Notes under the pieces: model-generated
What the model saw: only the letters and a program-made list of their open reading frames with translations
Database searches by the model: none
Told to the model about the DNA's origin: nothing
Program-made: the position numbers and the translations under genes
Shown here: one piece after another, positions 36,756 to 45,114 of the stretch
Position numbering within the stretch: position 1 is the first letter of the stretch
How the letters are laid out: each line of letters starts with the position of its first letter
Source of the DNA: Dehalococcoides mccartyi 195
GTDB lineage: Bacteria > Chloroflexota > Dehalococcoidia > Dehalococcoidales > Dehalococcoidaceae
DNA: 64,000 nt
Reading direction: 5' to 3'
Assembly (NCBI RefSeq): GCF_000011905.1
Contig: NC_002936.3
Coordinates: forward strand, 186,001-250,000

Positions 36756-37439
36756 TTAATCAGTAGTCTTTAAAATATATCCGCGATTCGGGCTGTTAAT
36801 TAAAAGTTTGGGATTAGATGCGTTCTCCTCTATCTTATTGCGTAACCTTAAGATGTGGGTTTTAAGATTGCTGCGGGCTTCCGGGTAATAATCCCCCCAG
36901 AGTAATTCAGATAGCTCTTCGTAGCTCACTGTTTTATCATGGTTTTTCATCAGCATATACATAATGCGGCCTTCGCTGACAGTCAGATTTATGAGGGTAT
37001 CGCCTATCCATAATTCCCTGATTGACGAACCGAAATGCATTTTGCCGCAAGTGACGGACAGGTCTTCACCGTTTATCTGTTTTTTAGTCAATAAGCGCCG
37101 GACTCTGGCCAGCAGCTCCATCTGGCGGAATGGCTTGGTAATATAATCATTAGCACCCAGAGTTAAACCCCGAACAACATCACTCTCATCTCCGCGTACC
37201 GTCAGAATAATAATGGGTACATCTGAAAAGTTGCGGATTTGCTTCAGGACATCAAAACCGTTCATATCAGGTAACCCCAAATCCAGCAAAATAATATCAG
37301 GGTTTACTGATTCAACAGATTCTATCCCCTTTCGGCCGCTTGACGCAGAAATTACCCGTGAATTTGGACAGCTTATCTGAAATATGGTAGATATGACATC
37401 AACTATTTCGGCATCGTCTTCAATTAACAGCAGCTTCAT
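36756..37439 (-). CDS. OmpR/PhoB-family response regulator of the rdh locus
   Basis: A 227-residue response regulator. The receiver domain has the acidic pocket E7-D8-D9, phosphoacceptor D53 (LLDLGLPDMNG), the conserved T of ILTVRGD and K of DYITKPF. The C-terminal winged helix (residues about 130-225) ends with LRNKIEENASNPKLLINSPNRGYIL. It overlaps the histidine kinase gene by 20 bases and is divergent from rdhA, as in typical Dehalococcoides reductive dehalogenase loci, so it probably controls rdhAB transcription. Confidence 0.92.
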   Translation of the reverse strand: MKLLLIEDDAEIVDVISTIFQISCPNSRVISASSGRKGIESVESVNPDIILLDLGLPDMNGFDVLKQIRNFSDVPIIILTVRGDESDVVRGLTLGANDYITKPFRQMELLARVRRLLTKKQINGEDLSVTCGKMHFGSSIRELWIGDTLINLTVSEGRIMYMLMKNHDKTVSYEELSELLWGDYYPEARSNLKTHILRLRNKIEENASNPKLLINSPNRGYILKTTD

Positions 37440-39243
37440 ATGGTTTCCTTTTGTTCTTATACCCCAGTTTTAGATGCTCTGGCTTGACCGGAGTCAATGT
37501 GGGTATAGTAAACGTGAAGATGCTGCCATGTTCGTTCGCATTTTCCACCCATATTCTGCCGCCGTGAAGCTCTACAAATCTCTTTGACAGGGCTAAGCCC
37601 AAGCCCATGCCGTCAAATCTTTCTCGGTCTCTTTCCAATCTGTGGTAGGGTTCAAATAAATAAGCCATGTCTGATGAAGATATGCCTATACCCGAATCAA
37701 TAATCTGGAAGACCACATCAGTTGAGGTTCTAAAGCACTTGATTTTTATCAGCCCTGACCCCGGAGTATATTTGATAGCATTGCTTAAAAGGTTAAGCAG
37801 GACTTGCCTTAATCTGTCAGGGTCGGCTTCTATAAATATAGTATTTTCATCATGTTCGAATACCAGCCTTAGATTAGCTTTCCTGAGTTTGGCATCAATA
37901 TACTGGATAATATCGGCAGATAATTCAATACACTCAATCGGTATTTTTTTAATCTGAAGAACACCTATTTCACCTCTGGCCAAATCCAAAAGCTCGTCAA
38001 TCCGTTTATTCAGGTTGAAAGCCCCTTTATTGATATTCTGGGCTAAGTTAAGCCAGGGTTCTTGCTTTAACCCCGAAGAAAGGGTGTCACTGGCCGCCAT
38101 TATCGGCGTCAGGGGAGTCTTCAGTTCGTGGACTAAGGCTCTGGTAAATTCAATCCGGTTTTGGATTTGAGTTTCCAGTTCGTGGCGCAGTGAGGCTTCA
38201 TTCTGATACAGGTCTGTTAATTGCTGTTCGGTAGTCTTCCATTCGGTTATATCTTCTATTCTGCCGGCAAAGGCACCTATGCTCCCGTCAGCTTTAAACT
38301 GGGGGTTTAGAGTTTCTCTAATCCAGCGGCATTCGCCTTTGCCATTTATTATCTGGTATTCAATCTTCAGGGGGTCTTCAAAACCCCTTTCCAGGCAGTC
38401 AGTAATAAAAGCAGAGCGTTTTGAAATTATCTGGCTGCGTTTTTTGTATAAATACCCGCCTTTATTCTGGGTAGACAGGAACGTCATCTTGAATTCTTTG
38501 GTAGTTATGCTCAGTAATTTTTCAATTATCGGGCTGATAAAGGTGACTGTGCTACCCGAATTATCTATGATATAGATAATCTCCTTCATAGTTTCCAGCA
38601 GGGAGAGGGGAATCAGCTCTGCTTTGGGGGATAAACCGGAGGTAATCCGGGCTTCGTTTTCAATATGAGCTTTATCAATCGCAGACTGAATCAGGTTTTT
38701 TAGATAGTCAAGGCTTTCATTATGTATGCTGTAGGGCAGTCCGGCTTTTTGGGCTTCTCTTTTTACAATTTCTTCATCTGGCTGGTTGCTCTCAAACCGG
38801 AAAGCTGTTAGTTCCTCAATACCGCAGCTTGAGGCAACTTGGCCATTTCGGGTTTCTGAACCAAAACTCTTTGAAACTTCCCTGTTCCACTTGGTCAGAA
38901 AGGAATTGTTTCCCAGCCAGGAGTTTTGACTGAGATATTTCTCCACCCGTTCGGGCCCAAGTAACATTTCCCAGCAGTTATTCCCCTCAATCTTACGGAT
39001 ATTGCTGTCACAATACATATCCAGCAGGCTATTCAATTCAGGGTGGCAAGACCCATATATAATGATGGTAGCTTCGTTTGCCAATACGGATTTGTCCACT
39101 TGGTTGCGGATGGTGTCGCCGCTTATGGCGAACAGACAGCAGGGTAGTACCGGGTAAATAACGAACTGGTCTTGAGGTATAAGCGGGACAATTTGCCTGA
39201 CTTGATCTAACATGGAGGCGCAGGTAACTAAACCTATTTTCAT
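37420..39243 (-). CDS. Soluble DUF1638-PAS histidine kinase
   Basis: A 607-residue kinase without membrane helices. Residues 1 to about 190 match DUF1638 (MKIGLVTCASMLDQVRQI at the start, IIYGSCHPELNSLL), a domain known mainly from methanogens near corrinoid methyltransferases. A PAS domain follows (about 215-330), then HisKA with phospho-accepting H372 (LVHELKTPLTP) and the ATPase domain (LLSNAIKYTPGSG, DSGIGISSSD, GMGLGLALSKRF). AAGAGAAGG sets the start at ATG 39243. It overlaps its response regulator gene. The DUF1638 input suggests a corrinoid-, ligand- or metal-related signal; this is inference. Confidence 0.88.
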   Translation of the reverse strand: MKIGLVTCASMLDQVRQIVPLIPQDQFVIYPVLPCCLFAISGDTIRNQVDKSVLANEATIIIYGSCHPELNSLLDMYCDSNIRKIEGNNCWEMLLGPERVEKYLSQNSWLGNNSFLTKWNREVSKSFGSETRNGQVASSCGIEELTAFRFESNQPDEEIVKREAQKAGLPYSIHNESLDYLKNLIQSAIDKAHIENEARITSGLSPKAELIPLSLLETMKEIIYIIDNSGSTVTFISPIIEKLLSITTKEFKMTFLSTQNKGGYLYKKRSQIISKRSAFITDCLERGFEDPLKIEYQIINGKGECRWIRETLNPQFKADGSIGAFAGRIEDITEWKTTEQQLTDLYQNEASLRHELETQIQNRIEFTRALVHELKTPLTPIMAASDTLSSGLKQEPWLNLAQNINKGAFNLNKRIDELLDLARGEIGVLQIKKIPIECIELSADIIQYIDAKLRKANLRLVFEHDENTIFIEADPDRLRQVLLNLLSNAIKYTPGSGLIKIKCFRTSTDVVFQIIDSGIGISSSDMAYLFEPYHRLERDRERFDGMGLGLALSKRFVELHGGRIWVENANEHGSIFTFTIPTLTPVKPEHLKLGYKNKRKPYEAAVN

Positions 39244-39244
39244 A

Positions 39245-39847
39245 TTAAACCTTCTCTTCACTGGCTGACGGATTTATTTTATTTATCAGCCAGATAATAT
39301 CCTTGATGTTTTCAGGGAATATGCAGCTGCCAAAATTAAGTTTCAGGCTCGGTTTTAAGTAAAAAACGTTGCCGCCGGCCAGGATAGTTAATTTTTTGGG
39401 CTGCATAAACTGGAGGAAATTTTTAAAAGAGTTCAGGTGATTATACAGGGGGATAGTGACTATCAAAATCTTATGGCGATCATCAAGTTCCAAATCCAGC
39501 GAACCGTCCGGTTTTTGCAAAATAGGCATTTGATAACTTTTGATACCCTCAATTTGCAGCAGGGACTGGAGCACTTCGGCTGATTTGGGTATAACCTTGG
39601 AGAAATAACAGATGGGAATTGCCTGATTATCCCGGTATTTTATGCCCGCAAGCGGGATATTGTATTTAATAAACTCTAAGGCAGCCGTAAGGTCTGCGGC
39701 ACTGAGGCAGTTGCCTTCTTCCCATTTCTCAATGGTGCTATATGTGAAATTCCGGAGCTCATCTAATGACAAAGCCGGCACTTGGGTGTAATCAGCCTCA
39801 AGCAGATTTGCATATAGAGGTAGCGAGTTTTTACACATAGCTGGCAT
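39245..39847 (-). CDS. Conserved hypothetical protein of the rdh regulatory operon
   Basis: About 200 residues; no family recognised with confidence. The N-terminal half is helical (LSLDELRNFTYSTIEKWEEGN, DLTAALEFIKYNIPLAGIKY); the C-terminal half looks like an alpha/beta fold (RHKILIVTIPLYNHLNSFKNF, KKLTILAGGNVFYL). This helical-plus-Rossmann-like layout recalls corrinoid-binding proteins, but the DxHxxG cobalamin motif is absent. ATG 39847 is preferred since GAGGG lies about eight bases upstream; ATG 39862 is also possible. It ends one base before the kinase start, so it is cotranscribed with the two-component genes and may help in sensing. Confidence 0.7.
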   Translation of the reverse strand: MPAMCKNSLPLYANLLEADYTQVPALSLDELRNFTYSTIEKWEEGNCLSAADLTAALEFIKYNIPLAGIKYRDNQAIPICYFSKVIPKSAEVLQSLLQIEGIKSYQMPILQKPDGSLDLELDDRHKILIVTIPLYNHLNSFKNFLQFMQPKKLTILAGGNVFYLKPSLKLNFGSCIFPENIKDIIWLINKINPSASEEKV

Positions 39848-39862
39848 GAGTTTAGCCCTCAT

Positions 39863-40289
39863 ATAATTCTGATACTTTTAATCATAGCATATCTTTGCGT
39901 TATTAATGGTTATATTCGGTAACTATTTAGTAACTTTTCTTCAGGTTATTTTGTTACTTCAGCTTGCTTTGCATAAACCTAGCTACAGTTTGGGTTGCCC
40001 GGGTACAGATTTGTTACCAGATAACTCAGGCTTATTCTGCTTGCGGCCAGAGCGTGTGCCGCCGTAGCTAAATACACGCTTTAAATCTTAGCGTATCTTC
40101 CAAATCAAATTGATACCGTTGCCCCGGAAATCACCACCTATTGTTACCTGAGATGAAACTTTGACTTGGTATATTTAGTTCAAGTAATTGGGGTATGAGC
40201 TAAATCTATAGCTAAAAGGGGGGGTACTATGCGCTTTGGCACCGGGAAAGACCGGGCTTATCCAAAATATAAATTGTGAGGTTGGATGT
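39863..40289. promoter_or_regulatory. Divergent regulatory region upstream of rdhA
   Basis: About 430 bases between the regulatory operon and rdhA. It contains GTAAC in direct repeat, 11 bases apart (39919-39923 and 39930-39934), an inverted GTTAC at 39953-39957, GTTACCAGATAAC (40013-40025, arms GTTA/TAAC), another GTTACC at 40143-40148, and an ACGCT/AGCGT inverted repeat (40076-40094). OmpR-family regulators bind direct repeats at one-turn spacing, so the GTAAC sites are candidates for the response regulator. A weak promoter candidate is TTGACT 40161-40166. No gene is seen here. Confidence 0.5.
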
Positions 40290-41762
40290 ATGCAAAATTT
40301 CCATTCTACTTTATCAAGACGTGACTTTATGAAGGGGATTGGGTTAGCTGGTGCTGGCTTTGGTGCTGCTGCTGCTACAGCTCCGGTATTCCGTGATTTG
40401 GATGAAGGTGCTTCCATAGCCGCTAATACTTATAAGAAAAATCCGTGGTGGGTCAAAGAGCGCAATTATTGTGACCCCACGACTCCTATTGACTGGGATG
40501 TATGGAAAGCATTTGACGCTACTCATTATGACTACATCGGCGGACAGTATTCTGAAGAGTATTTAGCTCAAATCGGTGTCCCTTCGGTACTCAATGAGAG
40601 TGTAGCAAAGAGGCACGAACGTATAACTTCTCGTTTGGGCAAGCCTGGGTTCTCCATGCAGGACTGGGCCTTTTGTCAGGGCGCTAAAAATGTAACTTCT
40701 TCCATGTGCTATAACGAATTTGGTCAGAGTCGGTCCATGTTCTTGGGTGACAAGAAAATGATGGATGAAGTGATGACCCCGGAACAGATTGGTTTGTCCA
40801 AGTATGAAGGTACTCCTGAATATAATGCTCTTATGTTAAAAAGCGCTATTCGCTTTTTGGGTGGTACAGATATTCGGTGTTTACCAGTTGATGACAAGAC
40901 TAAGAGGGTATTGAACGTTGGGGAGAATCAGCATCCTGACCAGCCCTATGTCTGGGAGGATGGAATATCTTGGCCTTATGAGACTATGACCAAACGGGCT
41001 ATTCCTACGAAAGACGCCCACATCTTAGTGTTCAGCTATAACGGTTCATTTGACGGTACCGTACGCAGCCCCTCCTGGATATCTAACGGCGTTGCTTTTA
41101 ATCAGTGTCTTTCAGGTGATTCTATTCAGCTTTACCTGCAACGCTTTCTAAAGGGTCTTGGCTACTGGCTGGTAGGCGGTGACGATTTCCCCGGTATAGC
41201 CAGTTATCCAGGCGCAGGTGCGTTGTCCGGTTTTGGCGAAATTGGCCGTATTGGTCATGCTGTTGGTTGGGATAAATGGATGCGCTGCACCCGCCTGATG
41301 GTAACTAATCTTCCTCTGCCGGCGGATAACCCCATAGATTTCGGGGTAGTTTCCTTCTGCACCACTGCCTGCAAGAAATGTGCCGAATTCTGCCCTGTCA
41401 GCGCTATCAAGATGGATTCGGAGCCCAGCTGGGAATTGGCCACTGACCCCTCTAACCCGTACCTTAAACCCCAGAATTTCAATAACCCCGGCCGTAAGAC
41501 CTGGTATCTGAACCAGGCTGGTTGCTTCTCCAACTGGTGTTTGACTGATACTTTCTGTGGTATTTGTATGGGAGAATGCGTATTTAACAAACTGGCTGAT
41601 TCCAGTATCCACGAGGTTGTTAAACCCGTTATTGCTAATACCACTTTGCTGGACGGCTTCTTCTTTAATATGGATAAAGCCTTTGGCTATGGCTGTCTGC
41701 CTGAAGATCAATGGGAAGACTGGTGGACGCTGGGCGAGAAGATGCCTATACATGGTATTTAG
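40290..41762 (+). CDS. rdhA: Reductive dehalogenase catalytic subunit
   Basis: A 490-residue corrinoid/Fe-S enzyme that removes halogens from organohalides as terminal respiratory reductase outside the membrane. The Tat signal is SRRDFMKGIGLAGAG near residue 9, with the mature protein beginning near FRDLDEG. Fe-S ligands are C357, C361, C364, C368 (CTTACKKCAEFCP) and a second group C412/C417, C423, C426, C430 (CGICMGEC). The first motif is Cx3Cx2Cx3C rather than the common Cx2Cx2Cx3C. GAGG eight bases before ATG 40290 sets the start. Substrate cannot be inferred; the sequence differs clearly from TceA, VcrA and BvcA as I remember them. rdhB follows after 38 bases. Confidence 0.95.
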   Translation: MQNFHSTLSRRDFMKGIGLAGAGFGAAAATAPVFRDLDEGASIAANTYKKNPWWVKERNYCDPTTPIDWDVWKAFDATHYDYIGGQYSEEYLAQIGVPSVLNESVAKRHERITSRLGKPGFSMQDWAFCQGAKNVTSSMCYNEFGQSRSMFLGDKKMMDEVMTPEQIGLSKYEGTPEYNALMLKSAIRFLGGTDIRCLPVDDKTKRVLNVGENQHPDQPYVWEDGISWPYETMTKRAIPTKDAHILVFSYNGSFDGTVRSPSWISNGVAFNQCLSGDSIQLYLQRFLKGLGYWLVGGDDFPGIASYPGAGALSGFGEIGRIGHAVGWDKWMRCTRLMVTNLPLPADNPIDFGVVSFCTTACKKCAEFCPVSAIKMDSEPSWELATDPSNPYLKPQNFNNPGRKTWYLNQAGCFSNWCLTDTFCGICMGECVFNKLADSSIHEVVKPVIANTTLLDGFFFNMDKAFGYGCLPEDQWEDWWTLGEKMPIHGI

Positions 41763-41800
41763 GCTTTTTGCGATACTAATTAGAAAGGATAATAACTAAT

Positions 41801-42079
41801 ATGTTTTGGCCTATAGTTATGGTCATTTTGACAATCGTTGTCGGGGCTCTGCTGATGTGGGGCAAAAATAAGGGGCTATCATTCAAAATGTATGAATGGC
41901 TGCTTTTTATTGCCGGTATAGCCTTGTTTATTTTCACTCTGGAAAATATTCAGGGTAGTTTTCAGGAGAATGTGCCTAAAGCCGCTCTGATGTTTGTGCT
42001 GGTAACCGGCATTCCTTCCATTATCTTGCTTGCCATACCCGCCATAGGTACTTTCAGACGGGGTAGCGGCCGGTCTTAA
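41801..42079 (+). CDS. rdhB: Reductive dehalogenase membrane anchor
   Basis: A 92-residue protein with three hydrophobic helices (MVILTIVVGALLMW, WLLFIAGIALFIF and AALMFVLVTGIPSIILLAIP), and a conserved EN-x-x-GS loop before the third. RdhB holds RdhA at the outer face of the membrane. AGGAT precedes the ATG. It directly follows rdhA, as in nearly all Dehalococcoides loci. Confidence 0.93.
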   Translation: MFWPIVMVILTIVVGALLMWGKNKGLSFKMYEWLLFIAGIALFIFTLENIQGSFQENVPKAALMFVLVTGIPSIILLAIPAIGTFRRGSGRS

Positions 42080-42109
42080 TACAGGGTACTTTTATTTGCT
42101 CTTAGATAC

Positions 42110-42145
42110 CCTGAAAAGGGGGGCGGCAATGCCTCCCTTTTCAGG
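42110..42145 (+). terminator. Strong hairpin after rdhB
   Basis: Eleven-base-pair perfect stem CCTGAAAAGGG (42110-42120) with CCCTTTTCAGG (42135-42145) around a 14-base loop. No T-run follows, so it may be an RNA-stabilising or processing structure that separates rdhAB from the downstream gene, or a weak terminator. Confidence 0.6.
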
Positions 42146-42255
42146 TGTGTTTAGCGGTTTAAACGGCTAAGGGCGTAATGGGACTGAAAATTAAGCTCAG
42201 GCTTCCAGGTAATTTATTATCTCCGGCAGTTTTCTCCGGCTGCCGTGCTTTGTGA

Positions 42256-43476
42256 ATGGAATATATGAAAACTAAAATCGGAATCAAGCAAGTTGTAATA
42301 TCTTTGGTTGTAGTAACCCTGGTAGGGTCTTTTATTGTCGGGCAGTTGCCCAAGGAAACCCGGATTGAATCATATCTGCCGGATAATGGCACCGGCTGCA
42401 CCTATGACCTGGTAAAGTATATTCCGCCTCAGGATTATATTTTTAAATCTGTAGACGCTGAGGGTAATGTAACCGGTTATATTACCCTTACCGAAGGCAA
42501 AGGCTACGGGGGAATACTTTTGGTGGAGATAGAGTGGACGCCGGACGGTACCATCCTGTCCATTTCTGTTCCCCAGCAGCAAGAAGGTGATGCCTGGTGG
42601 GATAAGCTTAAAACGCATGAGTTTTTTGAACAGTATGTGGGGCGGCAGTTTAATACCGGCCTGCTGCTTGGGGAAGACATAGATGCAGTTTCCGGGGCCA
42701 CCATTTCCAGCAACGGGGTGGCTTTGGGTGTATATGAAGGCAGGGCTCTGGTAGCGGCTGAACTGGGGGAGCCCTATCCCGCTCCGGTAGAGACTGTTAA
42801 ATTCGGTTTGGGTGAGATACTTCTGGTGACCGGCTTGCTGATGGCGGTGGTGTTCCGGACTATGGCCGTTTTTCAGAAGCGGAAATGGTTGCGCTATATT
42901 ACGCTGGGATTAGGGCTGGTGGTTCTGGGTTTCTGGTTATCCCGCCCCCTTAGTCTGACCAATATTGCCGCCTGGCTTATCGGCTCACCGCCCAATATGG
43001 CTAATAATCTATTCCTTTATATACTGGTTATTGGGGTGGTCGGCTTAGCCCTGCTGACCGGCAAGAATTTCTACTGCTTCTGGCTGTGCCCGTTTGCTGC
43101 CGTGCAAGAGGTAACCCACCGGATTGGTGGCCAGATAGGCCTGCGTCCCAAACCCAAAGTCTACAGATTCTTACGGAATATCCGTTACCTGCTGCTGTGG
43201 GCAACCCTGGTGATGGTCTTCTGGTTTACCAATCCTTCTCTGTCTGTTTTTGAGCCCTGGGGCACTCTGTTCAGTCAGGTGGGCACCTATGACCAGTGGT
43301 TGCTGCTGATTGTAACTATCACCTTTGGTTTCTTTATCTTTAGCCCGTGGTGCTTTTATTTGTGCCCGGTAGGGGCGTTTATGGATGTTGTACTCAAAAT
43401 CCGTAAAGGAGGGATAGGCCTTTGGAACAGACTAAGAAATCCGGCGGAAAAGAAATTAGCCGGGGACAAAACATAA
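42256..43476 (+). CDS. NosR/RdhC-like membrane flavoprotein with CxxxCP motifs
   Basis: A 406-residue membrane protein. After an N-terminal helix (VVISLVVVTLVGSFIVG) comes an extracytoplasmic FMN-binding domain with the flavinylation motif VSGATISS (flavin-accepting T149), then five or six helices and two NapH/NosR-type CxxxCP motifs (CFWLCPFAAVQE and CFYLCPVGAFMD). This is the layout of NosR, NirI and RdhC/VcrC proteins, thought to move electrons from the quinone pool or help maturation of the exported enzyme. ATG 42265 is an alternative start. It follows rdhAB after a hairpin. Confidence 0.88.
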   Translation: MEYMKTKIGIKQVVISLVVVTLVGSFIVGQLPKETRIESYLPDNGTGCTYDLVKYIPPQDYIFKSVDAEGNVTGYITLTEGKGYGGILLVEIEWTPDGTILSISVPQQQEGDAWWDKLKTHEFFEQYVGRQFNTGLLLGEDIDAVSGATISSNGVALGVYEGRALVAAELGEPYPAPVETVKFGLGEILLVTGLLMAVVFRTMAVFQKRKWLRYITLGLGLVVLGFWLSRPLSLTNIAAWLIGSPPNMANNLFLYILVIGVVGLALLTGKNFYCFWLCPFAAVQEVTHRIGGQIGLRPKPKVYRFLRNIRYLLLWATLVMVFWFTNPSLSVFEPWGTLFSQVGTYDQWLLLIVTITFGFFIFSPWCFYLCPVGAFMDVVLKIRKGGIGLWNRLRNPAEKKLAGDKT

Positions 43477-43562
43477 CGGTGGTAGTCATGGTGTCAGTGA
43501 TAACCCTGCTTGCCATAGCGGTTATATTCATGAAGGTGGCCGGGATTGAGCTGTATGCCTAA
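43422..43562 (+). CDS. 46-residue single-helix membrane protein overlapping the rdhC-like gene
   Basis: A short frame, TTG start, that overlaps the end of the rdhC-like gene by 55 bases in another frame. A textbook AAGGAGG (43406-43412) lies nine bases before TTG 43422. The product has a basic/polar N-terminus (EQTKKSGGKEISRGQ), one hydrophobic helix (ITVVVMVSVITLLAIAVIF) and a short tail ending MKVAGIELYA. That topology suits an inner-membrane accessory peptide. It has no recognised family. Position and ribosome-binding site suggest co-translation with the NosR/RdhC-like protein. Confidence 0.72.
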   Translation: MEQTKKSGGKEISRGQNITVVVMVSVITLLAIAVIFMKVAGIELYA

Positions 43563-43608
43563 CGGCTTAGTTGCTTAATGCACCTATTACTTTTAGAAGG
43601 ATGAAAAT

Positions 43609-44361
43609 ATGGAAAAAGCATTTGTTTCATGGAGCGGGGGTAAAGACTGCTCACTGTCTTTATACCGGGCCCTAAAGGACGGCTATGATGTGCGCTATCT
43701 GGCCAGTATGTTTACCGAAGGCACAGGCCGCCTTTATCCCCACCATTTCACTCCGGAATTGCTTATTAGTCAGGCGGAAGCTATCGGTATTCCTCTGGAA
43801 GTTACCTGGACCAGCGGCCAGGAATATACAAATAACTATATCAAGATGCTTAAAGGTTTCCGCGAAGAGGGCATAACGGTAGCGGTATTCGGGGACGTAA
43901 GCGTGGGCAACCCGGATGCCCTTGAACACCGGATGTGGGTGGAAAGGGTCTGCCAGGCTGCCGGTATGAGGGTAGTGCTGCCTCTCTGGGATGAAGACCG
44001 TGAATCCATTATCGGTGACCTTATAGATTCCGGTTTTGAAACCCTGATTGTGGCTGCCGACAATACCAACCTGGGCAAAGGCTGGCTGGGGCGGAAGCTG
44101 GATAATGAGCTCTTTGAGGAATTAAAGCTGCTCAATGCCAGTTCGCCTGACGGTAAAGTAGGCCTTTACCATACGCTTACGGTTGACGGGCCTATTTTCA
44201 GGAAGAAACTGGAAATAGCTGACAAGAAGATAATCTATAAAGAATGCGGTCTGTATGACGGCAAACCGGCTGTAGCCCCCTTCTGGTATCTGGAACTGGA
44301 AGACTGTTTTCTGGTGGACAAACCGGTGCTGATTGCGGAGAGTGCCGCGGGGTTGGAATAG
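43609..44361 (+). CDS. DUF71/ATP_bind_4 PP-loop ATPase, B12-salvage type
   Basis: A 250-residue PP-loop ATP pyrophosphatase (COG2102): the N-terminal SWSGGKDCSLSL (residues 7-18) is the nucleotide loop, and EHRMWVERVCQAAGM and KECGLYDGKPAVAPFWYLELED match the diphthine-ammonia ligase family fold. The bacterial subgroup near CbiZ and BtuF has been predicted by comparative genomics to act in B12 salvage rather than diphthamide synthesis. Here it begins a run of corrinoid genes and is two bases from the first radical SAM gene, which fits that prediction. The reaction, perhaps an ATP-dependent amidation of a corrinoid side chain, is not established. Confidence 0.85.
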   Translation: MEKAFVSWSGGKDCSLSLYRALKDGYDVRYLASMFTEGTGRLYPHHFTPELLISQAEAIGIPLEVTWTSGQEYTNNYIKMLKGFREEGITVAVFGDVSVGNPDALEHRMWVERVCQAAGMRVVLPLWDEDRESIIGDLIDSGFETLIVAADNTNLGKGWLGRKLDNELFEELKLLNASSPDGKVGLYHTLTVDGPIFRKKLEIADKKIIYKECGLYDGKPAVAPFWYLELEDCFLVDKPVLIAESAAGLE

Positions 44362-44363
44362 TT

Positions 44364-45110
44364 ATGAAAACGAATATATACCATATTACTCATACCCCTA
44401 CTACCGGGAGTGTCTCGCTGCGTTTTTGGGGCTGTAATATGAGCTGTCACGGGTGTCTGTGCAAAGAGGGTATTTATGACCATCTGCTGAAAGAAAACAG
44501 ACTTGGTAACCTGCCTCAAACTGAAAATGCCTTTAAACCCAGGCGTCTGCTGGAACTGGATGAAGTACTGGCCAGACTTGATGAACTGAAACCCCAAAAG
44601 GTGTTCCTGACCGGAGAAGAAGCCTCTCTTGACCCGAATTACGCCGCCATTACCCGGGCTTTTCATGAGCGGTATGGCTGTAAAAATGTTTTATATACCA
44701 ACGGGTTTAAAATGCCTGCCCTGGGAGACACCGATGCGGTTGAGGTGGGTATAAAGGCTATTTCCGAGGAACTGCACCAGTGGTACACCGAACGTTCGGT
44801 TGAGCCGATAAAGCAAAACTTTATCCGTTATGCCCATTCGGAGGTAAAGCTGACTGCCGCTTCCATACTTATACCCGGGCTGGTGGAAATAGATGAAATT
44901 GAGCGGATAGCCCAATTTATAGCCGGTGTCAACCCGGATATACCGTATTTTGTGCTGCCGTATTTCCCGGCCGGCAATAATAGCTGGCGTAAAACCAGCC
45001 CTTATGAGGTGGCCGAAGCGGTGGAAAGAGTAAGCCGCTATCTGACGAATGTATCCGGCTGTCAGGGAGTTGAGCAGGAAATACTCCACGAAGTGGAACG
45101 GGTAGTCTAA
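44364..45110 (+). CDS. Radical SAM protein 1 of the corrinoid island
   Basis: A 248-residue PflA-like radical SAM protein. The cluster-binding CxxxCxxC is C24, C28, C31 (FWGCNMSCHGC), with a further C33. SAM-contact segments are KVFLTGEEASLDPNY (the GGEP-like strand) and VLYTNGFKM. It is one of three homologues in this island (also 45853 and 47493) that share the N-terminal YH/YQ-ITY start, WGCN, the EEASLDP/EASLD motif and the NG strand. No extra Fe-S cluster domain is seen. Substrate unknown; the neighbours suggest corrinoid or dehalogenase maturation. Confidence 0.85.
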   Translation: MKTNIYHITHTPTTGSVSLRFWGCNMSCHGCLCKEGIYDHLLKENRLGNLPQTENAFKPRRLLELDEVLARLDELKPQKVFLTGEEASLDPNYAAITRAFHERYGCKNVLYTNGFKMPALGDTDAVEVGIKAISEELHQWYTERSVEPIKQNFIRYAHSEVKLTAASILIPGLVEIDEIERIAQFIAGVNPDIPYFVLPYFPAGNNSWRKTSPYEVAEAVERVSRYLTNVSGCQGVEQEILHEVERVV

Positions 45111-45114
45111 GGCT

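Noticed and set aside
36661-36770. AGAGAC/GTCTCT inverted repeat after the response regulator gene
   Set aside because: Arms are short, the loop is about 40 bases and no T-run follows, so it is not a convincing terminator or operator.
40290-41762. Identification of the RdhA as TceA, VcrA or BvcA
   Set aside because: Remembered sequences of those enzymes differ in the mature region and Fe-S spacing; only the Tat motif is shared.
43609-44361. Diphthine-ammonia ligase
   Set aside because: Bacteria lack diphthamide, and the gene lies in a corrinoid cluster, so the eukaryotic/archaeal function is unlikely.
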